This document shows, piece by piece, positions 31,606-39,681 of a stretch of 40,330 nucleotides of DNA (positions within the stretch are counted from its first letter, which is position 1; each line of letters starts with the position of its first letter). Source of the DNA: DAIMFL01 sp964372215 (GTDB lineage: Bacteria; Pseudomonadota; Alphaproteobacteria; Dongiales; Dongiaceae). Below the pieces are notes generated by a model. The model was not told the DNA's origin, made no database searches, and was given only the letters and a program-made list of their open reading frames with translations. A program made the position numbers and the translations under genes. The stretch is from contig CAYJQC010000036.1 of the NCBI GenBank assembly GCA_964372215.1, positions 1 to 40,330 on the forward strand, in the 5' to 3' direction.

Positions 31606-32931
31606 ATGTCCTATGACCTGATCGCCATTTTCATGTTCAGCTCGATGCTGCTGATGATGGCGACCGGCCAGCGGGTTTTCGGCGCGATCGGATTTGTCGC
31701 GGTATTGGCCTCGATCGCGCTCTGGGGAGTCGGCGGGTCCGACCTCGGCTTCTCGGCGGCGATGAAGCTGATGAAGTGGTACCCGCTGCTGACGCTGCCG
31801 ATGTTCATTTTCATGGGCTACGTGCTGTCGGAAAGCCGGCTGGCGGACGACCTTTACCGCATGTTCCACGTCTGGATGGGCAAGATTCCGGGCGGCCTCG
31901 CCATCGGCACGATCGGGCTGATGGTGATCATCTCGGCGATGAACGGCCTCAGCGTCGCCGGCATGGCGATCGGCGCCACCATCGCGTTGCCGGAACTCCT
32001 GAAGCGCAACTACGACAAGCTGATGATAACCGGGGTGATTCAGGCGGGATCGAGCCTCGGCATCCTGGTGCCGCCCTCGGTCGTGCTGGTGCTGTATGCG
32101 ATGATCGCGCGCCAGCCGGTGGGGCAACTGTGGCTGGCGGGCGTCTTTCCGGGACTGATGATGGCGGGGCTCTTCATCATCTATATCTGGATCCGCTGCC
32201 GCATTACGCCCTCGCTCGGCCCGGTCCTGCCGCCGGACGAACTGGCCAATGTCACCCGCGCCGAAAAGCTGCGTCTGTTGCAGGCTGGCATCCTGCCATT
32301 GGCGATCTTCGTTTCGATGATGGTGCCATTCGTGACGGGCTACACGAGTCTCGTCGAAAGCTCGGTGGTGGGGGCGCTCGCCTCGGTCCTGGCGGCGGTC
32401 CTCAAGGGCCGCTTCACACGCCAGGTGTTCGAGACCGCGACACGCGAAACCCTGGCAATCTCCTGCATGTTCATGTGGATCATCTTGGCCGCGCTGGCCT
32501 TCGGCGCGGTCTTCGACGGATTGGGCGCGGTGCGCTCGATCGAAGGGCTGTTCGTCGAAAGGCTTGGTCTTTCGCCCTGGACGATCCTCTTGCTGATGCA
32601 GCTGAGCTACCTCGTCATGGGCACTTTTCTGGACGATACCGCGATGCTGGTGATCGTGGCGCCGCTGTATGTGCCGCTGGTCCAGGCCTTGGGGTTTGAC
32701 CTGATCTGGTACGGCGTGCTGTACACCATCACCTGCCAGATCGCCTACATGACACCGCCGTTCGGCTACAATCTGTTCCTGATGCGGGCCATGGCGCCAA
32801 AGGAGATCACGATCCATGACATCTACCGCTCCATCATCCCCTTTGTCGGCGTGATGCTGGTGGCGTTGGGGTTGGTAATCGCCTTCCCCGAGATCGCGCT
32901 CTGGCTGCCGGAACATGTCTACAACAAGTGA
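31606..32931 (+). CDS. dctM: TRAP transporter large permease subunit (DctM)
   Basis: A 441-residue membrane protein of the DctM family with about 11-12 helices, which performs Na+- or H+-coupled import with DctQ and a binding protein. Family stretches are ATGQRVFGAIGFVAVL near the N-terminus, MNGLSVAGMAIGATIALPEL, SLGILVPPSVVLVLYAMI and YLVMGTFLDDTAMLVIVAPL near the end. The ATG at 31606 is preceded by AAGGAG at seven bases and lies just after the dctQ stop. dctP follows 66 bases later. Confidence 0.96.
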   Translation: MSYDLIAIFMFSSMLLMMATGQRVFGAIGFVAVLASIALWGVGGSDLGFSAAMKLMKWYPLLTLPMFIFMGYVLSESRLADDLYRMFHVWMGKIPGGLAIGTIGLMVIISAMNGLSVAGMAIGATIALPELLKRNYDKLMITGVIQAGSSLGILVPPSVVLVLYAMIARQPVGQLWLAGVFPGLMMAGLFIIYIWIRCRITPSLGPVLPPDELANVTRAEKLRLLQAGILPLAIFVSMMVPFVTGYTSLVESSVVGALASVLAAVLKGRFTRQVFETATRETLAISCMFMWIILAALAFGAVFDGLGAVRSIEGLFVERLGLSPWTILLLMQLSYLVMGTFLDDTAMLVIVAPLYVPLVQALGFDLIWYGVLYTITCQIAYMTPPFGYNLFLMRAMAPKEITIHDIYRSIIPFVGVMLVALGLVIAFPEIALWLPEHVYNK

Positions 32932-32997
32932 TCAATCGAGGGGTGGACCGAACCGCCCCGCACATCGGCCGGAAGGCCTCAACACGGAGGTTAGACC

Positions 32998-34035
32998 ATG
33001 ACATCTAGACGCAAATTCATTGCCGGCACCGCCGCCGCCGCAGCCGGTGTGCTGGCAGCACCCACGGTGATTGCGCAGACGGCACCGATCAAGTGGCGCC
33101 TGCAGACTTATGCCGGCCCGGCGCTCGGCGCCGAAGTGATCGAGCCCGCGATCAAGCAGTTCAACACGATCGCCAAGGGGCGTATGGAGATCGAACTCTA
33201 TTTCGCCGACCAGCTCGTGCCGACCGGAGAGCTGTTCCGGGCCATGCAGAAGGGCACCATCGACTGCGTGCAGTCGGATGACGATTCGATGGCGTCTCCC
33301 ACCGAAGTGACGGTTTTCGGCGGCTACTTCCCGCTGGCGCTGCGCTACTCGCTCGACGTGCCCGCCCTGTTCAACCATTGGGGCCTCGACGAGATCTGGA
33401 AGGAGGAATACGCCAAGGTCGGCGTCAAGCATATCTCCGCCGGGTCGTGGGATCCCTGCAACTTCGCCACCAAGAACCCGGTGAAAAAGCTGGCCGACCT
33501 GGACGGTCTGCGCGTGTTCACCTTCCCGACTGCGGGGCGCTTCCTGTCGCGCTTTGGCGTGGTACCGGTGACGCTGCCGTGGGAAGACGCGCAGGTCGCA
33601 TTGCAGACGGGCGAGCTCGACGGCATCGCCTGGTCCGGCATCACCGAGGACTACACCGCGGGCTGGGCCGACGTGACCGAATACTTCCTGACCAACAACA
33701 TCTCGGGTGCCTGGATCGGGCATTTCTTCGCCAACATGGATCGTTGGAACGAGCTGCCCGAGGATCTTCAGGAGTTGCTGAAGGTCTGCTTCGACAGTTC
33801 CCATTATTATCGGCAGCACTGGTACTGGAACGGCGAGGCGTCCCTGCGCGTCCTGAAGACCAAGCTGAAATCGACGACCATTCCTGACGCCGAGTGGGCG
33901 ACGGTCGAGGCCGAAGCGCACAAGTTCTGGGAGGAGATCGCGGCCGAAAGCGAGCTGAAGGCCAAGGTGGTCGACATCTTCAGGCGCTACAACGATACGA
34001 TGGTGAAGGCAGGCGTGCCCTATCGCTATTCCTGA
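32998..34035 (+). CDS. dctP: TRAP transporter substrate-binding protein (DctP family), Tat-type signal
   Basis: A 345-residue periplasmic protein. The N-terminus MTSRRKFIAGTAAAAAGVL is a twin-arginine-like signal, unusual enough to note for a TRAP binding protein. The DctP fold follows, with FADQLVPTGELFRAMQKGTI and the ligand arginine region DLDGLRVFTFPTAGRF (R172), then LQTGELDGIAWSGITED. In characterised DctP proteins this arginine binds the carboxylate of the substrate, so the imported compound is probably a carboxylic or amino acid, or a similar oxyanion. A terminator-like hairpin lies after the gene. The ligand is unknown. Confidence 0.94.
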   Translation: MTSRRKFIAGTAAAAAGVLAAPTVIAQTAPIKWRLQTYAGPALGAEVIEPAIKQFNTIAKGRMEIELYFADQLVPTGELFRAMQKGTIDCVQSDDDSMASPTEVTVFGGYFPLALRYSLDVPALFNHWGLDEIWKEEYAKVGVKHISAGSWDPCNFATKNPVKKLADLDGLRVFTFPTAGRFLSRFGVVPVTLPWEDAQVALQTGELDGIAWSGITEDYTAGWADVTEYFLTNNISGAWIGHFFANMDRWNELPEDLQELLKVCFDSSHYYRQHWYWNGEASLRVLKTKLKSTTIPDAEWATVEAEAHKFWEEIAAESELKAKVVDIFRRYNDTMVKAGVPYRYS

Positions 34036-34118
34036 CCATCGACCGACCTCGATCGGGCGGATTGCCGGAAATCGTCGGCCAGCCGCAGGATGAGGCACTG
34101 CGTATCGAAGAACGACCT

Positions 34119-34152
34119 GTCGGGCGGGGCTCTGCTCCGCCCGACGATTTCT
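34119..34152 (+). terminator. terminator-like hairpin between dctP and the GS-like gene
   Basis: GTCGGGCGGGGC (34119-34130) pairs with GCTCCGCCCGAC (34134-34145) over 12 bp with one G-U pair and a TCT loop, followed by GATTTCTT. This is a strong stem with a weak U-rich tail. It could end the TRAP transcript or limit how far it reads into the GS-like gene. A second hairpin, ACGGCCGG-GTA-CCGGCCGT (34165-34183), follows before the next start. Confidence 0.6.
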
Positions 34153-34220
34153 TGGGGACATGGAACGGCCGGGTACCGGCCGTCGCATTGCGTGCAAGAC
34201 GACGATCCGGAGACATCACA

Positions 34221-35588
34221 ATGAAGCCCGAACAGGTCCGCAGCGCCGCGGACGCCCGCGCGATCGTCGAGGAGCGGGGCATCACTCATGTCAAGATCGG
34301 CGTGTTCGACGCCGACTGCATCCTGCGCAGCAAGTACGTGTCGAAAGCCAAGTTCTTCTCGGCGCTCGAGGGCGGCCTTGGCTTCTGCGACGTGGTGCTG
34401 GGCTGGGACTCGAACGACCAGCTCTACGACAACGTCGCCTATACCGGCTGGCACACCGCCTATCCCGACGCGCCCATGCGGGTGGTGCCGGAGAGCTGCC
34501 GCGAGATCCCGTTCGAGGAGAACACGCTGCTCTTCATCTGCGAGTTCGCGGCCCCTGCCGACGCGATCTGCCCACGCGGCACGTTGCGCCGCGCGGTCGC
34601 CAAGGCGAAGGACATGGGCTTCGACGTGCTGGCCGCCGCCGAGTACGAGTTCTTCCTGTTCAACGAGACGCCGGAGACGGTGCGCGACAAGGGCTATCGC
34701 GACCTGACGCCGATGACCCCCGGCTTCTTCGGCTACTCGGGCTTGCGCAGCTCGGTCTGGGCCGATCTGTACCACGAGATTCTCGGCACCTGCGAGACCA
34801 TGCGGATGTCGATCGAGGGTCTGCACACCGAGACCGGCCCGGGCGTGCTCGAGGCGGCGCTTGCCGTCGACGAGGCGTTGGAGGCCGCCGACAAGGCGGC
34901 GCTGTTCAAGACATTCATGAAGGTGCTGGCGCAGCGCCGCGGCCTGATGGCGACCTTCATGGCCAAGTGGTCGAACGACTGGGCGGGACAGAGCGGCCAC
35001 ATCCATGTCTCGCTCAAGGGCAAGGACGGCAAGCCGGTGTTCCACGACCCGCAGGGGCCGCACGGCATGAGCGAGTTGATGCGCCATTTCGTCGCGGGCC
35101 AGCAGGCGCTGATGCCCGAGCTGCTGGCCATGGTGGCGCCGACGGTGAATTCCTACAGCCGCCTGATCCCCGGCTTCTGGGCCCCGACCAACGCCACCTG
35201 GGGGGTCGAGAACCGCACCACGGCGCTGCGGGTCATCCCGGGCTCGCCCAAGTCCCAGCGGGTGGAGTATCGTATCGCCGCGGCGGACGCGAACCCGTAT
35301 CTCGCCATCTCGGTCGCCCTCGCCTCCGGGCTGCATGGTATCGAGAACGGGCTGGAGCTGGCGGCGCCGGTCACCGGCAACGCCTATGACAAGAAACACG
35401 CCGCGAAGCACGGCCTGCCGGCGACGCTGTTCGAGGCGGCGCAGCGGCTGAAGAAATCGAAGGCGGCGCGCGGGCTGTTCGGCGACGCCTTCGTCGAGCA
35501 TTTCGCCGCCACCCGGGAGTGGGAGGAGCGCGAGTTCCGCAAGCACATCACCGACTGGGAGCTGAAGCGGTATTTCGAGATCATCTGA
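34221..35588 (+). CDS. glutamine synthetase-like ligase (gamma-glutamylamide synthetase type)
   Basis: A 455-residue ATP-grasp-like ligase of the GS catalytic fold. Metal and substrate residues include E141 and E143 (AAEYEFFLF), E204 and E211 (HTETGPGVLEAAL), H260/H262 in QSGHIHVSLKG, NSYSRLIPG (310-318), NRTTALRV and VEYRIAAADANPYLA (E349, R351). It lacks the adenylylation-site region of assimilatory GlnA. GS-like enzymes of this class (PuuA, IpuC, GlnA4) join glutamate to amines such as putrescine, isopropylamine or ethanolamine. The linkage to ALDH and alcohol dehydrogenase genes fits amine or amino-alcohol use (inference). The start ATG at 34221 gives MKPEQVRSAADARAIVEERG. The substrate is unproven. 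Confidence 0.9.
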   Translation: MKPEQVRSAADARAIVEERGITHVKIGVFDADCILRSKYVSKAKFFSALEGGLGFCDVVLGWDSNDQLYDNVAYTGWHTAYPDAPMRVVPESCREIPFEENTLLFICEFAAPADAICPRGTLRRAVAKAKDMGFDVLAAAEYEFFLFNETPETVRDKGYRDLTPMTPGFFGYSGLRSSVWADLYHEILGTCETMRMSIEGLHTETGPGVLEAALAVDEALEAADKAALFKTFMKVLAQRRGLMATFMAKWSNDWAGQSGHIHVSLKGKDGKPVFHDPQGPHGMSELMRHFVAGQQALMPELLAMVAPTVNSYSRLIPGFWAPTNATWGVENRTTALRVIPGSPKSQRVEYRIAAADANPYLAISVALASGLHGIENGLELAAPVTGNAYDKKHAAKHGLPATLFEAAQRLKKSKAARGLFGDAFVEHFAATREWEEREFRKHITDWELKRYFEII

Positions 35589-35603
35589 GGAGGAACGCCC
35601 TCG

Positions 35604-35680
35604 CTCTCCCGCGATCTCGGGAGAGAGCTCAGGCAAGTCCCCTCTCCCCACGGGGGAGAGGGTCGGGGTGAGGGTTCGCG
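35604..35680. repeat. two hairpins of a C/G-rich intergenic repeat
   Basis: First hairpin CTCTCCCG/CGGGAGAG (35604-35611 with 35618-35625). Second CCCTCTCCCC/GGGGAGAGGG (35640-35649 with 35653-35662, loop ACG) followed by TCGGGGTGAGGG. The latter is a widespread alphaproteobacterial intergenic repeat form; a related fragment is at 1327-1365. The first may act as an mRNA structure between the GS-like and ALDH genes. Confidence 0.6.
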
Positions 35681-35715
35681 CCACACGCACAGCGGAAAAA
35701 GAACGAGACAGACAA

Positions 35716-37107
35716 ATGAGCGTCATCCAGAAGACCATCACGCCGATCGACGGCAGCGTCTATGTCGAGCGCCCGCTCGCCGGCTGGAGCGAGGTCGCCG
35801 CCGGCCTGGCGAAGGCGCGCAAGGCCCAGGCGGGCTGGAAGCACGTGGCGCTGCCCGAGCGCCAGAAGTTCCTGAGCAAGGCGGTCGACGCCTTCGTCGC
35901 CGACCGCGACGCGATCGCCGAGGAGATCACGCGGCAGATCGGCCGGCCGCTCGGCCAGTCGCCGGGCGAGGTGCGCGGCTTCGAGGAGCGCGCCCGCTAC
36001 ATGATCGACATCGCGGCCTCGGCGCTGGCCGACATCGACGTCGGGCCCAAGGCCGGCTTCACCCGCTTCATCCGGCGCGAGCCGCTCGGCGTCGTGTTCG
36101 TGGTGGCGCCGTGGAACTTCCCCTATCTCACCTCGGTCAACGCGATCGTGCCGGCGCTGATGGCCGGCAACGCGGTGATCCTGAAGCACTCGGCCCAGAC
36201 CCCGCTCTGCGCCGAGCGTTTCGCCGCCGCGTTCAAGGCGGCCGGGCTGCCGGACGGGCTGTTCCAGTTCTTCCACCTCAGCCATGACGACACCTCGAAG
36301 CTGATCGGCGCCGACGGCATCGACTACGTCGCCTTCACCGGCTCGGTCGCCGGCGGCCATGCGGTCACCAAGGCGGCGTCCGGCCGCTTCATCGGCCTCG
36401 GGCTCGAGCTCGGCGGCAACGATCCGGCCTATGTGCGGGCCGACGCCAATCTCGACCACGCCATCGAGAACCTGGTGGACGGCGCCTTTTTCAATTCCGG
36501 CCAGTCCTGCTGCGGCATCCAGCGCGTCTACGTCCATGCCGACCTCTACGGCAAGTTCCGCGACGGCTTCGCCGACCTGACCCGGAAATACAGTCTCGGC
36601 AATCCGCTGGAGAGCGGCACCAATCTCGGCCCCGTGGTGCGCGCCAGGGCCGCCGACGAGATCCGCGGCCAGATCGGCCAGGCGGTGAAGGCCGGCGCCA
36701 AGCCGCTGATCGACGCCAGCCAGTTCAAGGCCGACAAGCCGGAAACCGCCTATCTCGCCCCCCAGGTGTTCGAGGTCAGCGACAACGCCAACCCGATCAT
36801 GCAGGAGGAATGCTTCGGCCCGGTCGCCGCCATCATGAAGGTGGCGTCGGACGACGAGGCGATCCGCCTGATGAACGACAATCCGTTCGGCCTCACCGCC
36901 GCGATCTGGACCATGGACGAGGCCGCGGCCGTCAGCATCGGCGACCGGATCGACACCGGCACCTGGTTCATGAACCGTTGCGACTATCTCGACCCGGCGC
37001 TGGCCTGGGTCGGCGTCAAGGAGTCGGGCCGCGGCTGCACGCTGTCCCGGGTCGGCTACGAGTACCTGACGCGCCCGAAATCCTTCCACCTGCGCACGTC
37101 GCTCTGA
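35716..37107 (+). CDS. NAD(P)-dependent aldehyde dehydrogenase
   Basis: A 463-residue enzyme of the ALDH superfamily that oxidises an aldehyde to the acid. Catalytic residues are N134 in APWNFPYLT, E231 in LELGGND and C265 in SGQSCCGIQR. The coenzyme residue K157 is in ILKHSA and FTGSVAGG forms the coenzyme loop. The sequence is slightly shorter than most class 1-2 ALDHs. Start ATG at 35716 (MSVIQKTITPIDGS); the frame extends upstream without family similarity. It lies 127 bases after the GS-like gene and 13 before the alcohol dehydrogenase. Together with them it would turn a gamma-glutamylated alcohol through aldehyde to acid (inference). Confidence 0.95.
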   Translation: MSVIQKTITPIDGSVYVERPLAGWSEVAAGLAKARKAQAGWKHVALPERQKFLSKAVDAFVADRDAIAEEITRQIGRPLGQSPGEVRGFEERARYMIDIAASALADIDVGPKAGFTRFIRREPLGVVFVVAPWNFPYLTSVNAIVPALMAGNAVILKHSAQTPLCAERFAAAFKAAGLPDGLFQFFHLSHDDTSKLIGADGIDYVAFTGSVAGGHAVTKAASGRFIGLGLELGGNDPAYVRADANLDHAIENLVDGAFFNSGQSCCGIQRVYVHADLYGKFRDGFADLTRKYSLGNPLESGTNLGPVVRARAADEIRGQIGQAVKAGAKPLIDASQFKADKPETAYLAPQVFEVSDNANPIMQEECFGPVAAIMKVASDDEAIRLMNDNPFGLTAAIWTMDEAAAVSIGDRIDTGTWFMNRCDYLDPALAWVGVKESGRGCTLSRVGYEYLTRPKSFHLRTSL

Positions 37108-37120
37108 GGATCACGCCACC

Positions 37121-38302
37121 ATGACCATCGACCCCGCCGCGCTGCGCGGCAACTGGAACTACCCCACCGCCATCCGCTTCGGGGTGGGCCGCATCGCCGA
37201 GCTGCCGGAGTCCTGCAAGGCGCTCGGCATGAAGAAGCCGCTGCTGGTCACCGATCCCGGCCTCGCCAAGCTGCCGATGATCAAGGACGCGCTCGCCAGC
37301 CTGAAGGCCGCCGGTCTCGGCGACGGGCTGTTCAGCGACGTGAAGCCCAACCCGATCGGCAAGAACGTCGAGGACGGGCTGGCGGTCTATCGCGCCGGCG
37401 GCCATGACGGCGTCATCGCCTTCGGCGGCGGCTCGGGACTCGATTGCGCCAAGGCGATCGCCCTGATGGCCGGGCAGACGCGGCCGATGTGGGACTTCGA
37501 GGATGTCGGCGACAACTGGAAGCGGGTCGACCCGGCCGGCGTCGCGCCGATCGTCGCGGTGCCGACCACCGCCGGCACCGGGTCGGAGGTCGGCCGCGCC
37601 TCGGTCATCACCAACGAGGCGACCCATACCAAGAAGATCATCTTCCATCCGAAGATGCTGCCCTCGATCGTGATCTCCGATCCGGCGCTGACCGTCGGCC
37701 TGCCGCCGCACATCACCGCGGCGACCGGCATGGATGCGCTGGCCCATTGCCTCGAGGCCTATTGCGCGCCCGGCTATCACCCGATGGCCGAAGGCATCGC
37801 CGTCGAGGGCATGCGGCTGGTCAAGGACTGGCTGCCGGTCGCGGTCGCCGACGGCAAGAACCTGGTGGCGCGCGCCAACATGCTGTGCGCCGCCAGCATG
37901 GGCGCCACCGCCTTCCAGAAGGGCCTCGGCGCGATTCACGCCCTGTCGCACCCGATCGGCGCGGTGTACGACACCCATCACGGCCTGACCAACGCCGTGT
38001 TCATGCCCTATGTGCTCGACTTCAATCGCCCGGCGATCGACGAGAAGTTGACCCGGCTGGCCGCCTGGCTCGCCCTGCCCAATCCGTCCTTCAAGGCGGT
38101 GATGGACTGGGTGCTGAAGCTGCGCAGCGAGCTCAAGATTCCGCACACCCTGAAGGAGCTGGGGGTTGGCACCGACCGCCTCGACGAGCTGTCGAAGATG
38201 GCGGCCGAGGACCCGACCGCCGGCGGCAACCCGGTGCCGGTCGGGGTGCCCGAGCTGCGGCGGATGTTCGAGGCCTCGCTGGCCGGACGCCTCGCCGCCT
38301 GA
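37121..38302 (+). CDS. iron-containing alcohol dehydrogenase
   Basis: A 393-residue group III alcohol dehydrogenase. Metal ligands by FucO spacing are D205 and H209 (ATGMDALAHCLEAY), H273 (GAIHALSHPIGAV) and H287 (DTHHGLTNAV). The nucleotide-binding region is FGGGSGLDCAKA and PTTAGTGSEVGRA. Such enzymes act on simple alcohols, glycols and hydroxy acids with NAD(P). It starts 13 bases after the ALDH stop, so the two are coupled. A strong hairpin follows at 38323-38364. Read with the GS-like ligase it could oxidise a gamma-glutamylated amino alcohol, but a direct ethanol or glycol role cannot be excluded. Confidence 0.95.
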   Translation: MTIDPAALRGNWNYPTAIRFGVGRIAELPESCKALGMKKPLLVTDPGLAKLPMIKDALASLKAAGLGDGLFSDVKPNPIGKNVEDGLAVYRAGGHDGVIAFGGGSGLDCAKAIALMAGQTRPMWDFEDVGDNWKRVDPAGVAPIVAVPTTAGTGSEVGRASVITNEATHTKKIIFHPKMLPSIVISDPALTVGLPPHITAATGMDALAHCLEAYCAPGYHPMAEGIAVEGMRLVKDWLPVAVADGKNLVARANMLCAASMGATAFQKGLGAIHALSHPIGAVYDTHHGLTNAVFMPYVLDFNRPAIDEKLTRLAAWLALPNPSFKAVMDWVLKLRSELKIPHTLKELGVGTDRLDELSKMAAEDPTAGGNPVPVGVPELRRMFEASLAGRLAA

Positions 38303-38322
38303 TCCATCCTCGGTTCCGAATT

Positions 38323-38364
38323 CTCACGGCCACGACGGCCCGGGCGGGCCACCGTGGCCGTGAG
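38323..38364. terminator. long hairpin after the alcohol dehydrogenase
   Basis: CTCACGGCCACG (38323-38334) pairs perfectly with CGTGGCCGTGAG (38353-38364). The 18-base loop holds a further GGCCC/GGGCC pair. No T-run follows. It is a likely 3' structure or terminator of the TRAP-dehydrogenase genes. Confidence 0.55.
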
Positions 38365-38389
38365 CGGTCCCGCTTCGCGCCGGCGTAAC

Positions 38390-38406
38390 CTGCGACTAAT
38401 TCGCAG
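38390..38406 (+). promoter_or_regulatory. Fur-like box 1 upstream of the iron-binding protein
   Basis: CTGCGACTAATTCGCAG is a 17-base palindrome with a single mispair around the centre. It follows the 7-1-7 form TGCGAAT-N-ATTCGCA of Fur sites with one mismatch. It is one of two such sites before the gene. A Fur-family assignment is inference from pattern and gene function. Confidence 0.55.
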
Positions 38407-38443
38407 TTGCGCCTGGGCGCGGGTTCCGGCATAGTCGCCTCCG

Positions 38444-38462
38444 GTTGCGAATGGTTCGCAAC
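38444..38462 (+). promoter_or_regulatory. Fur-like box 2 upstream of the iron-binding protein
   Basis: GTTGCGAATGGTTCGCAAC is a perfect 8-3-8 inverted repeat. It contains the 7-1-7 Fur form with one mismatch to ATTCGCA. It lies 67 bases before the start and 37 bases after box 1. Confidence 0.65.
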
Positions 38463-38528
38463 TAGGGTGTTTCCAGCGGGGCCCCGCCGCCGAACCGCGC
38501 GGGCCCGGGACAGAGACAAGGACCAGCC

Positions 38529-39569
38529 ATGACCCTGAGAGCCAAGATCGCCGCCGGCCTGATCGCCGTCGGCTGCCTCGGCAGCGCGGTCGACGCGCGC
38601 GCCGCCGAGGAAGTGAACATCTACACCACCCGCCAGGAAGCGCTGATCCGCCCGCTGCTCGACAGCTTCGAGAAGCAGACCGGAATCCGCGTCAACGTGG
38701 TGTTCGCCAAGGAAGGCGTGATCGAGCGGATGAAGAGCGAAGGGCCGAACAGCCCGGCCGACGCGATCCTCACCGCCGATGTCGGCTACATCCTGCAGGC
38801 GAAGGCGGAAGGGCTGCTGCAGCCGATCCAGTCCGACGTTCTGGACGCGGCGATTCCCTCGCAGTACCGCGATCCCGACGGCGCCTGGTACGGCCTGGCG
38901 CTGCGCGCCCGGCCGATCATGTACGCCAGGGACCGGGTCGACCCGGCCGAGCTGTCGACCTACGAGAATCTCGCCGATCCGAAATGGAAGGGCCGCATCT
39001 GCGTGCGCAGCTCGTCGCACATCTACAACCAGTCGCTGGTCGCCTCGATGATCGCCGCCGACGGCGCCGAGCGGGTCGAGCAGTGGGCCAACGGCTTCGT
39101 CGCCAACTTCGCGCGCGACCCGGCCGGCGGCGACCGCGACCAGATCAAGGCGGTCGCGGCCGGCGAATGCGACATCGCCATCGCCAACACCTACTACCTC
39201 GCGGGCATGCTGAGCAGCGGCGACGCCGCCGAGCAGGACGCGGCGCAGAAGGTCACCGTGTTCTGGCCGAACCAGAGCGGCGCCGGCGCCGATGGGCGCG
39301 GCGCCCATGTGAACATCAGCGGCGGCGGCGTCACTGCCAGCGCCCACAATCTCGACAACGCCGTGAAGCTGCTCGAATTCATGGTCGGCGACGAGGCCCA
39401 GAGGATCTACGCCGAGGCGGTCAACGAGTACCCGGTGAAGCCCGGCGTTCCCGCCTCGACCGCGGTTGCGGGGTTCGGCGACTACAAGGCCGATCCGCTC
39501 GATCTCGCCGTCATCGGCGAGCACAACGCCGAGGCGGTTCGGATCATGGACCGAGCCGGCTGGCGTTGA
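38529..39569 (+). CDS. ferric iron ABC transporter substrate-binding protein (FutA/AfuA-like)
   Basis: A 346-residue periplasmic protein. A Sec signal peptide ends near DARAAEE. The mature part begins VNIYTTRQEALIRPLLDSF, typical of the FutA/FbpA iron-binding group. Tyrosines that would hold Fe(III) are in NTYYLAG and earlier YTTR and QYRDPDG positions. The ABC permease and ATPase are not in the window, so it may be an orphan binding protein or the rest lies elsewhere. Two Fur-like boxes upstream (38390-38462) indicate iron-dependent repression. A hairpin with a UUCG loop follows the stop. Confidence 0.93.
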   Translation: MTLRAKIAAGLIAVGCLGSAVDARAAEEVNIYTTRQEALIRPLLDSFEKQTGIRVNVVFAKEGVIERMKSEGPNSPADAILTADVGYILQAKAEGLLQPIQSDVLDAAIPSQYRDPDGAWYGLALRARPIMYARDRVDPAELSTYENLADPKWKGRICVRSSSHIYNQSLVASMIAADGAERVEQWANGFVANFARDPAGGDRDQIKAVAAGECDIAIANTYYLAGMLSSGDAAEQDAAQKVTVFWPNQSGAGADGRGAHVNISGGGVTASAHNLDNAVKLLEFMVGDEAQRIYAEAVNEYPVKPGVPASTAVAGFGDYKADPLDLAVIGEHNAEAVRIMDRAGWR

Positions 39570-39592
39570 TCCCCGGTCTTCGGACCGGGGAT
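39569..39592 (+). terminator. UUCG-capped hairpin after the iron-binding protein
   Basis: ATCCCCGGTC (39569-39578) pairs with GACCGGGGAT (39583-39592). The loop is TTCG closed by C-G, the very stable UUCG tetraloop. The stem begins at the last base of the stop codon. It is probably a transcript-end or 3' stabilising structure. Confidence 0.65.
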
Positions 39593-39613
39593 GGTTCTCC
39601 CCATCGAACTCGA

Positions 39614-39645
39614 GCCGGCCTGAGCAATCGGGCCGGCCCTTTCTT
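39614..39645 (+). terminator. intrinsic terminator after the iron-binding protein
   Basis: GCCGGCCTGA (39614-39623) pairs with TCGGGCCGGC (39628-39637) with a GCAA (GNRA) loop and one G-U pair. CCTTTCTT follows. This has the stem and U-rich tail of an intrinsic terminator and lies between the convergent iron-binding and AI-2E genes. Confidence 0.75.
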
Positions 39646-39681
39646 GCGCGCGCAAAGGCGCCAGTGACTGTCGCGGCTGGC

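Noticed and set aside
34221..35588. The GS-like gene as the assimilatory glnA
   Set aside because: No ntr-type neighbours (glnB) and no adenylylation-site context. It is linked to ALDH and ADH genes and matches gamma-glutamylamide synthetase-type sequences better.
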